Assembly (NCBI GenBank): GCA_026987855.1
Contig: JALSMD010000076.1
Location: forward strand, 1-14,895
DNA length: 14,895 nucleotides
Source: Candidatus Falkowiibacteriota bacterium
Lineage (GTDB): Bacteria; Patescibacteriota; Patescibacteriia; Patescibacteriales; JALSMD01
Direction: 5' to 3'
How positions within the stretch are numbered: position 1 is the first letter of the stretch; every line of letters begins with the position of its first letter. Positions 1 to 5,060 of the stretch are shown one piece after another. The position numbers were made by a program, and so were the translations under genes. The notes beneath the pieces are model-generated. The model was not told where the DNA came from. It saw nothing but the letters and a program-made list of their open reading frames with translations, and made no database searches.

Positions 1-981
1 ATTTTTTTGCCAATAACCCTCTTTACAAATGCCATCTAAACAAATAATTGCCTCCCCCTCGCCGATATTATTCATTTTTAACCTTAGCTTATCATCAACA
101 ACCTTATAATCAACGAATTCAATAATTATATTATTACTTGTAATTTGTTGTCCTCCTTCATCTAGATGGGGACGATTGGCTATATATCTAATATAATTGT
201 TAAATTGTTTATTATATTTCCATGTTACTATATACTCTGGGTTAGGATAATTAATGGTAATTCGCGAAGATGTTTTATCTTTGGTCTCTTTATTGTCTTT
301 AAAGGACCATGGAATAAAATTACTCGCACCAAATGAATATATTTGAGCATATTTTATTAAATTATCGCCACTGATATACACATTATGTGGGGCTTTTCTA
401 TCTTGTTCCCGCCAAAAAAAATCACCTTTATAAAATTCATTTAAGTCAAAAATATTATCTTTAATAATTTTTGCTAAAGAATCGGGTGATCCTCCTACAT
501 GAACAAAAACAGCAGATAATTCTTCTGACCAATCAACAAAGTACGGTCGCGCGCTACGAATTGGTCCTATTTTGTTAACCTCATGAAAATTATCATCTAA
601 AACATAGACTGCTAAAAAACGGGTTATACCTCCTTCTGCCTCAGCTTCATATACTAATTTAGCTTTTGTCAAAGATGATGGCGGCCTAGAATCTATATGG
701 TTTTCAATAATAATTGCGGCCAGAGGGGGATTTTCCTTTCCTTTTTCTACCCACTGGCCATCAATGAATCGTCTTACACAATTTGGACATTCTCTTTTTC
801 TATTAACTGAATTGTGGCTAGAGTCAGAGTTAACTAAAAACTGCTTGCTGTTAAATTTGTTGACAAAATTTGACTTATTAGTCTTATAAAAAATATAAAT
901 AAAGTGGTAAGCAACCGCTGCTAACACTAATGAAGTTCCTATTAAAATAGTGTTAAGTAATTTCCATTGTTTTTTTGTCAT
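1..981 (-). CDS. DUF3048 (YerB-like) membrane-anchored protein, 3' end outside the window
   Basis: The frame starts with ATG at 979-981 and stays open for 327 codons to the window edge, so the C-terminus is missing, probably by only a few tens of residues. Residues 9-32 form a hydrophobic N-terminal segment, either an uncleaved signal or a membrane anchor. A CPNC motif (C65, C68) lies in the linker. From residue 85 the DUF3048 pattern is clear: PPLAAIIIENH (85-95), EGGITRF (116-122), GPIRSARPYFVDW (139-151) and HVGGSP (161-166). The family (B. subtilis YerB) is widespread, probably extracytoplasmic, and has no settled biochemical function that I know of. The start lies 5 nt after the bL25 stop, so translation is probably coupled to it and the gene is the last visible member of the HIT-rodA-bL25 cluster. 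No Shine-Dalgarno is visible. The family call is strong; its role is unknown. Confidence 0.88.
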   Translation of the reverse strand, partial: MTKKQWKLLNTILIGTSLVLAAVAYHFIYIFYKTNKSNFVNKFNSKQFLVNSDSSHNSVNRKRECPNCVRRFIDGQWVEKGKENPPLAAIIIENHIDSRPPSSLTKAKLVYEAEAEGGITRFLAVYVLDDNFHEVNKIGPIRSARPYFVDWSEELSAVFVHVGGSPDSLAKIIKDNIFDLNEFYKGDFFWREQDRKAPHNVYISGDNLIKYAQIYSFGASNFIPWSFKDNKETKDKTSSRITINYPNPEYIVTWKYNKQFNNYIRYIANRPHLDEGGQQITSNNIIIEFVDYKVVDDKLRLKMNNIGEGEAIICLDGICKEGYWQKN

Positions 982-986
982 TTGTT

Positions 987-1643
987 TTAATTATTATCTT
1001 TTTCTTTGGATGTGTCGCTTTCTTGTTCCCGTTTTTCTTCTTCTTTTTTATCTTTTTCTGGCGCTTCTTCTTCTGGTTCAACTCTTTCTGGTTCAGAAAC
1101 ACTAACCACTACTGAATCTTCATCTTCTAATACACGTATTCCCTTAGGTAATTTTAAATCTTTGACTTTAATATAATTATCAAAAGTTTCTAACGGCGAT
1201 AGGTCTACTTCAATGTGCTCAACAAGATCGCCTGGTAAACATTCTACTTCAACACTATCTATATTTTTAACTAGTACTCCTCCTAATTCTTTGACTGCTT
1301 TAGCTTCTCCAACAAATAATAGAGGGATTTCTGTGGTAATTTTTTTGTTCATATCCACTCTATAAAAATCAGCATGAATAATCTTGTCTTTTAAAACATC
1401 TCTTTGTACATCCTTAATAATTACTTTTATAGCCTCCTGATTGTCTACTTCTAAGTTAATTAAAGTTGATTCTCCAGCTTCTTCAAAAGCCTTTTGAAAA
1501 TCAGACATTTTGATCTTAATTTCCATATTGTCAAACCCTGGCCCATAAATACATGCCGGGATAAAACCTTCTTCTCTAATTTTATTATTCTTTTCTGATT
1601 TTTTGTCTCTAACTTGCGCTTTTAATTTAATTTCTTTACCCAT
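987..1643 (-). CDS. rplY: Large ribosomal subunit protein bL25, CTC/TL5 long form
   Basis: bL25 binds 5S rRNA on the large ribosomal subunit. At 218 residues this is the long two-domain CTC form, not the roughly 95-residue short form of E. coli. Residues 1 to about 95 are the 5S-binding domain, with the typical GFIPACIYGPG segment (26-36) and the HADFYRVD segment (90-97). Residues from about 100 to 185 are the beta-rich C-terminal domain, with ITTEIPLLFVGEA and the KNIDSVEVECLP region. From about residue 186 the chain is a charged tail rich in Glu and Lys, probably disordered and common in CTC proteins. The ATG at 1643 fits the conserved N-terminus. The preceding 10 nt hold no Shine-Dalgarno and are bounded by a stem-loop (1654-1693). 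It lies between rodA and the DUF3048 gene and is probably cotranscribed with both. Confidence 0.95.
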   Translation of the reverse strand: MGKEIKLKAQVRDKKSEKNNKIREEGFIPACIYGPGFDNMEIKIKMSDFQKAFEEAGESTLINLEVDNQEAIKVIIKDVQRDVLKDKIIHADFYRVDMNKKITTEIPLLFVGEAKAVKELGGVLVKNIDSVEVECLPGDLVEHIEVDLSPLETFDNYIKVKDLKLPKGIRVLEDEDSVVVSVSEPERVEPEEEAPEKDKKEEEKREQESDTSKEKDNN

Positions 1644-1653
1644 ATTCTTTAAA

Positions 1654-1693
1654 AGAAATAACTATATTGCCAAAAAAACAATAAGTTATTTCT
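1654..1693 (-). promoter_or_regulatory. Stem-loop just upstream of the bL25 start
   Basis: A 9-bp perfect stem (1654-1662 with 1685-1693) continues after a small internal loop as a 5-bp stem (1665-1669 with 1679-1683) around a 9-nt loop. On the transcribed strand it lies in the 65-nt rodA-bL25 gap, 10 nt before the bL25 ATG, and is followed by TTTAAAGAAT. It could be a weak terminator after rodA, an RNA-processing site or a leader structure. The tail is only moderately U-rich, so I do not call it a terminator. Confidence 0.5.
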
Positions 1694-1708
1694 ATTTATT
1701 TTTTATTT

Positions 1709-2815
1709 TTATGTTATAGTTGATGACCTAATAATGATACTTTCTATAATTCCTATCATAATTAGCTTAGAAATGATAGCGCTTCCTCCATAACTCAAAA
1801 AAGGCAAAGAAATACCTACTACCGGCAATAAACCTATATTCATACCAATATTAATAAACATTTCAATAAAAATCAAGCCCATTACACCCAAAACAAAAAA
1901 AACGCCAAAATCATTATTAATTTGAGACGCATTTTTAAGGCATCTATAAAAAAATATACCAAATAAAAACAAAAGCAAACTAACACCTAAAAATCCTAAC
2001 TCTTCGGCTATAACCGCAAAAATAAAATCATTTTGAGATTCAGGTAAAAATTTCAATTGGGATTGTGAGCCAAACCCTATTCCTCTGCCTATAATTCTGC
2101 CTGCTCCTACTGCAATCATCGCTTGCATTACATTATATCCTTGGTTTAAGGGATCAAAGGTTGGGTTAAAAAAAGTTTTTATTCTCTGTTTTTGGTAATC
2201 TTGGAAATAAAAATTCCATCCAATTCCAAACAAAATAGTCACAATTAAACCAATAACTACAAAATACTTTTTTTTAAAACCCGCAACTACTGACAAAAAA
2301 AACCATATAGCAAATAAAATCAAAGCTGAACCAAAATCCGGTTGTAATAAAACTAAAATAACAAATATTAAACTGAAAAAAGATGATATTAATAAATATT
2401 TCAGTTGGCTGGTTCTTAAAGAAATAGAAGAAAAATATTTTGCTAAAAATAAAATCAAAATAATTTTCACAAATTCTACTGGCTGTAGACTAAAAAATCC
2501 CAGATTAAACCAACCTTTAGTCCCTCTGACCGTCTGCCCTAAAAACAACACTGCTATCAACAAAATAATTCCAAAAATATAAATATAATTGCTAAAACTC
2601 CTCCAAATATGATAATCAATTATTGAAAAAATAAACATTAAAATCAAACCAAAAATTACGAAAAAAATCTGTTTTTTAAAATTCAAAAAGTTTCCTTCGT
2701 CACGTCCGAGCGCTACACTATATATTTCTGCCAAACCTATGCTTACTAACAATAATACAGTAAAAAACAAAATCCAATCATATCTTTTTAAATAAACAAT
2801 CAATCTGCTGAACAT
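1709..2815 (-). CDS. rodA: RodA, SEDS-family peptidoglycan glycosyltransferase
   Basis: This is a polytopic membrane protein of 368 residues with about ten hydrophobic segments, the usual size for RodA/FtsW. SEDS proteins polymerise lipid II into glycan strands; RodA works with a class B PBP in sidewall elongation. Family landmarks are TVRGTKGWFNLG (about residues 95-106), FSLQPVEFVK, the cytoplasmic-loop segment DYQKQRIKTFFNP, then GYNVMQAMIAVGAGRIIGRG, FLPESQNDFIFAVIAEE and the C-terminal GISLPFLSYGGSA. The putative catalytic Asp is D263, in the motif that normally reads TDF; here it reads NDF. RodA is preferred over FtsW because of the GYNVMQAMIAVGAGRI region and the size, but the split from sequence alone is not absolute. 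The start lies 15 nt after the HIT-gene stop, with no Shine-Dalgarno. No PBP2 or mreBCD gene is in view. Confidence 0.93.
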   Translation of the reverse strand: MFSRLIVYLKRYDWILFFTVLLLVSIGLAEIYSVALGRDEGNFLNFKKQIFFVIFGLILMFIFSIIDYHIWRSFSNYIYIFGIILLIAVLFLGQTVRGTKGWFNLGFFSLQPVEFVKIILILFLAKYFSSISLRTSQLKYLLISSFFSLIFVILVLLQPDFGSALILFAIWFFLSVVAGFKKKYFVVIGLIVTILFGIGWNFYFQDYQKQRIKTFFNPTFDPLNQGYNVMQAMIAVGAGRIIGRGIGFGSQSQLKFLPESQNDFIFAVIAEELGFLGVSLLLFLFGIFFYRCLKNASQINNDFGVFFVLGVMGLIFIEMFINIGMNIGLLPVVGISLPFLSYGGSAIISKLIMIGIIESIIIRSSTIT

Positions 2816-2830
2816 AAAACCATAAATAAT

Positions 2831-3238
2831 TTATGACAATTTTTCTTTAATTCTTTTTAAATAATGTTCTGCCTCTCCTTCGCCATACCCGGTTTGTGGC
2901 CACCTCTCTAATCCATCTCCTTCTTTTCTAGGAACAAGGTGGAAATGAACATGTGGCACATGCTGATTAGCAGCGCTTTTGTTGTCCAAGAACACACTAT
3001 AACCTTTTACTCCCAGCCCTTCCATCATAGCCTTCCCGATTTTTTTAAAAGCTAAGGCCATTGCACTCAAATCTTCGTTAGATAAATTCTCTACATCAGA
3101 TATATGACTTTTGGGAATAATGATAGTATGACCGGGGCTAATAGGTAAAATGTCAAAAAAAGCCATAACGCGTTCATCTTCGTAAACCACATAACTTGGA
3201 ATATCCCCAGCAATAATTTTACAAAAAATACAATCCAT
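2831..3238 (-). CDS. HIT-family (Hint-like) nucleotide hydrolase or transferase
   Basis: This 135-residue protein has the full histidine-triad fold signature. It opens with CIFCKI (C3, C6), the usual metal-binding Cys pair of bacterial HIT proteins. ISPGHTIIIPKSH lies at 33-45, and the triad motif HVHFH (H96, H98, H100) is followed by LVPR. HIT/Hint enzymes hydrolyse nucleoside phosphoramidates and related adenylated compounds through a covalent nucleotidyl-histidine intermediate. The cellular substrate cannot be told from sequence. Length is typical of the family and nothing is missing. A promoter-like pair (3301-3329) and a perfect 15-bp stem-loop (3249-3283) lie upstream, and rodA follows after 15 nt. 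The HIT gene therefore appears to lead a four-gene cluster. There is no Shine-Dalgarno before the ATG. Confidence 0.95.
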   Translation of the reverse strand: MDCIFCKIIAGDIPSYVVYEDERVMAFFDILPISPGHTIIIPKSHISDVENLSNEDLSAMALAFKKIGKAMMEGLGVKGYSVFLDNKSAANQHVPHVHFHLVPRKEGDGLERWPQTGYGEGEAEHYLKRIKEKLS

Positions 3239-3248
3239 AAATTAAGTG

Positions 3249-3283
3249 AAAACTATTCAAATTTTGCTAATTTGAATAGTTTT
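3249..3283 (-). promoter_or_regulatory. Perfect 15-bp stem-loop before the HIT gene
   Basis: Bases 3249-3263 pair perfectly with 3269-3283 around a 5-nt loop. On the transcribed strand it lies between the small membrane-protein gene (stop at 3316) and the HIT start (3238), and its base is 10 nt from the ATG. The arm ends in UUUU but the run does not continue, so terminator function is possible but not strong. If the promoter at 3301-3329 is real, the hairpin lies inside the HIT leader. Confidence 0.6.
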
Positions 3284-3300
3284 GCTTATTACTTCTTAAT

Positions 3301-3329
3301 TTTATATAAAAAACCTTATCTAATGACAA
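3301..3329 (-). promoter_or_regulatory. Putative sigma-70-type promoter for HIT-rodA-bL25-DUF3048
   Basis: On the minus strand TTGTCA (3324-3329) is followed after exactly 17 nt by TATAAA (3301-3306); each hexamer matches the consensus at 5 of 6 positions. The -35 box overlaps the last codons of the upstream gene. Predicted initiation near 3294 would give a leader of about 55 nt containing the 15-bp hairpin. AT-rich DNA gives chance matches, so confidence is moderate. Confidence 0.5.
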
Positions 3330-3870
3330 TTTTTGAAGCAGTAAACTCTTTTGCTTCTCTGATATTATCTTTTGATTCTACGGTAATAATTTGCCCTGGT
3401 TTTAAATCATCTATCTTTGCTGGTTCTTGAATAAAAATTTCAGGTACTGGAGGAAGTTGTTTTATTTTTCCTTTTCTAAAATCCTCCACTCTTTGGTTGT
3501 ATTCTTCTCTTTCTTTCTTTATGGTTTCTCTGTCTTTTTCCTTACGAATTTCAATGATTGTTTCTGGAATAATTTTTACTGTTCTAATTTTTAAAGATTC
3601 ATCATCTAAAGGATTAATCAATCTGGTCTCTATTACTATGCTATTATCATTAACATCTTTAATTCTTCCACTTAAAGAATGTACCTCTTTTTTTATGGGA
3701 AAAATTTTACTTTCTTCTAACTTTTTTTTGGCCGCCTCCCAGCCAGCTTTAAATGATTCTGACTGAATATTATCCTTATTATTTTTATTAAAAACAAAAG
3801 CGCCAGCCCCAAAGCCAATACTGAAAAAAATAACAGCTATCAAAAAATAAATCATAAAAATTTTATTCAT
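3316..3870 (-). CDS. Small membrane-anchored protein of unknown function
   Basis: This is a 184-residue protein with one hydrophobic N-terminal helix (about residues 4-27) ending in a small-residue stretch, GFGAGAF. A short charged segment follows, then a soluble part from about residue 66. The soluble part looks like a small beta-barrel: it opens with LSGRIKDVNDNSIVIET, contains VKIIPETIIEI, and closes with DDLKPGQIITVES and TASKIVIR. This layout resembles DUF5666-type OB-like domains, with a charged helical insert (about residues 110-135) in the middle. I do not recognise a named family with certainty. The protein would be anchored in the membrane with the domain outside. It starts 28 nt after the tRNA-Arg 3' end and is probably transcribed with it, although a lone TATAAT (3887-3892) sits 16 nt before the ATG. 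No catalytic motif is visible. Confidence 0.8.
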   Translation of the reverse strand: MNKIFMIYFLIAVIFFSIGFGAGAFVFNKNNKDNIQSESFKAGWEAAKKKLEESKIFPIKKEVHSLSGRIKDVNDNSIVIETRLINPLDDESLKIRTVKIIPETIIEIRKEKDRETIKKEREEYNQRVEDFRKGKIKQLPPVPEIFIQEPAKIDDLKPGQIITVESKDNIREAKEFTASKIVIR

Positions 3871-3898
3871 ATTTTTAATTTTAATAATTATATATATG

Positions 3899-3970
3899 TG
3901 TCTCCGCTAGGAATCGAACCTAGATTTCGGGATCCGCAATCCCGCGTTCTATCCATTGAACTACGGAGAC
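3899..3970 (-). tRNA. tRNA-Arg, anticodon GCG
   Basis: The minus strand folds into a complete cloverleaf. The 7-bp acceptor stem (GTCTCCG with CGGAGAC) is fully paired, the D stem is GTTC/GAAC, and the anticodon stem is CGGGA/TCCCG around loop TTGCGGA. The variable loop has 4 nt, and the T arm is CTAGG, TTCGATT, CCTAG. Loop positions 34-36 read GCG, which decodes CGC and, by wobble, CGU. Arginine identity elements are present: C35 in the anticodon and an A at the expected position 20 of the D loop. The discriminator is A (base 3899). CCA is not encoded, since the next bases are CAT, so a CCA-adding enzyme must supply it. A good promoter lies immediately upstream. Confidence 0.96.
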
Positions 3971-3986
3971 ATAATATTTTTTATTT

Positions 3987-4015
3987 ATTATAACTATTAA
4001 CGACTGAAAAATCAA
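3987..4015 (-). promoter_or_regulatory. Promoter for tRNA-Arg
   Basis: TTGATT (4010-4015) and a perfect TATAAT (3987-3992) on the minus strand are separated by 17 nt. Predicted initiation near 3980 lies about 10 nt before the tRNA 5' end, a normal length for a tRNA leader. The -35 box lies 12 nt past the end of the epimerase gene. The same TTGATT/TATAAT pair occurs before the S8 peptidase gene. Confidence 0.7.
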
Positions 4016-4027
4016 ATCTATTTATTG

Positions 4028-5056
4028 TCAGAATTTTTTCATTACCTCTTCTATACTTTTTAAACCTTTGCTTGCTCTTAAATCATAAATTGTTTTTTCT
4101 AACCCCTTTTCTAAGGTAACAATTGGTAACCATCCAATATCATTTCTAACTTTTGAAATGTCAGGCAAACAAAGAGGAGTCATAAAAAAATGCTCCTTGC
4201 TATAAATAATTTTTGATTTAGATTCACACATTTTTATGATTTTACGGGCAAAGTCAGTCATATTAACTTCAATATCAGAACCCAAGTTATAAGGACCACT
4301 AAAATCGCTGTTCATAATTTTGATAACAGCATCAACAATATCACTCACATAACAAAAAGTGGTAGTGAAATCTTCATCTCCCAAAATTACCAAGTCCTTA
4401 TTATCTAAGGCATTACTAATAAAATCTGGTACCATTCGATTATCGTTTAATTTCATTCTAGGTCCATACACTCTAAACAAACGAACTATCTTAGCGTCCA
4501 CGCCAAAAGAACGAACATAACTCATCACTATTGTCTCTGCAAAACGCTTACCCTCATCATAAGCGCTTCTTCTTGACAAAAAGTTTACTAATCCTATGTC
4601 ATCTTCTTTTACCTTAAGGTTATCTTTCCTTCTTGGTCCATATACTACAGCTGAAGAAAACTGCATAAATTTAGCCTGATATTTTACTGCTAGATCCAAC
4701 AAATTTTTTACTCCGTAAGAATTGGCCAAAATAGTTGCCACTCTATTTTCTTCAAATTTTAATGGTGAAGTAGGGCAAGCAAGATTATAAATTTCTTGCA
4801 CTCCTTGGAACTGAATTTTAAATTTATTTAATTCAGGAAAGCTTTCTAAATCAATAGGCTGAGTTATATCATAACGAATAAACTCAAAATTAGGATTATC
4901 AAGTAGATGATCTATATTTTTTTCGCTACCAGTTAAAAAATTATCTAAACAAATTACCTTACAAGTTTTTACTAATTCATCACAAAGATGAGAACCTATA
5001 AATCCGGCGCCCCCGGCTACTAGGACATTTTTTCTTTCAAAAATTGCTCTTTTCAT
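4028..5056 (-). CDS. NAD-dependent epimerase/dehydratase, UDP-glucuronate decarboxylase-like
   Basis: This is an extended short-chain dehydrogenase of 342 residues. The Rossmann dinucleotide motif GGAGFIG lies at 15-21 and DNFLTG (about 38-43) fits the usual position for NAD-ribose binding. NLACPTSP (about 91-98) is characteristic of the UDP-glucuronate decarboxylase (UXS) group. SSAVVYG supplies the catalytic Ser region, YDEGK the catalytic Tyr166 and Lys170, and RLFRVYGPRM (about 192-201) and FCYVSDIVDA are further UXS-like landmarks. UXS enzymes convert UDP-glucuronate to UDP-xylose for surface polysaccharide; related enzymes make 4-epimerised or dehydrated sugars, so the exact substrate is uncertain. 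The protein is cytosolic. Its ATG lies 4 nt after the peptidase stop codon, so the two genes are cotranscribed and probably translationally coupled. There is no Shine-Dalgarno and no convincing terminator after the gene; the tRNA promoter follows at once. Confidence 0.9.
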   Translation of the reverse strand: MKRAIFERKNVLVAGGAGFIGSHLCDELVKTCKVICLDNFLTGSEKNIDHLLDNPNFEFIRYDITQPIDLESFPELNKFKIQFQGVQEIYNLACPTSPLKFEENRVATILANSYGVKNLLDLAVKYQAKFMQFSSAVVYGPRRKDNLKVKEDDIGLVNFLSRRSAYDEGKRFAETIVMSYVRSFGVDAKIVRLFRVYGPRMKLNDNRMVPDFISNALDNKDLVILGDEDFTTTFCYVSDIVDAVIKIMNSDFSGPYNLGSDIEVNMTDFARKIIKMCESKSKIIYSKEHFFMTPLCLPDISKVRNDIGWLPIVTLEKGLEKTIYDLRASKGLKSIEEVMKKF

Positions 5057-5060
5057 ATTT

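Noticed and set aside
3497..3766. Plus-strand frame of 89 codons opposite the small membrane-protein gene
   Set aside because: The minus-strand frame has a coherent membrane-anchor plus domain layout and sits in the operon direction; the plus-strand product is a low-complexity hydrophobic and Ser-rich chain.
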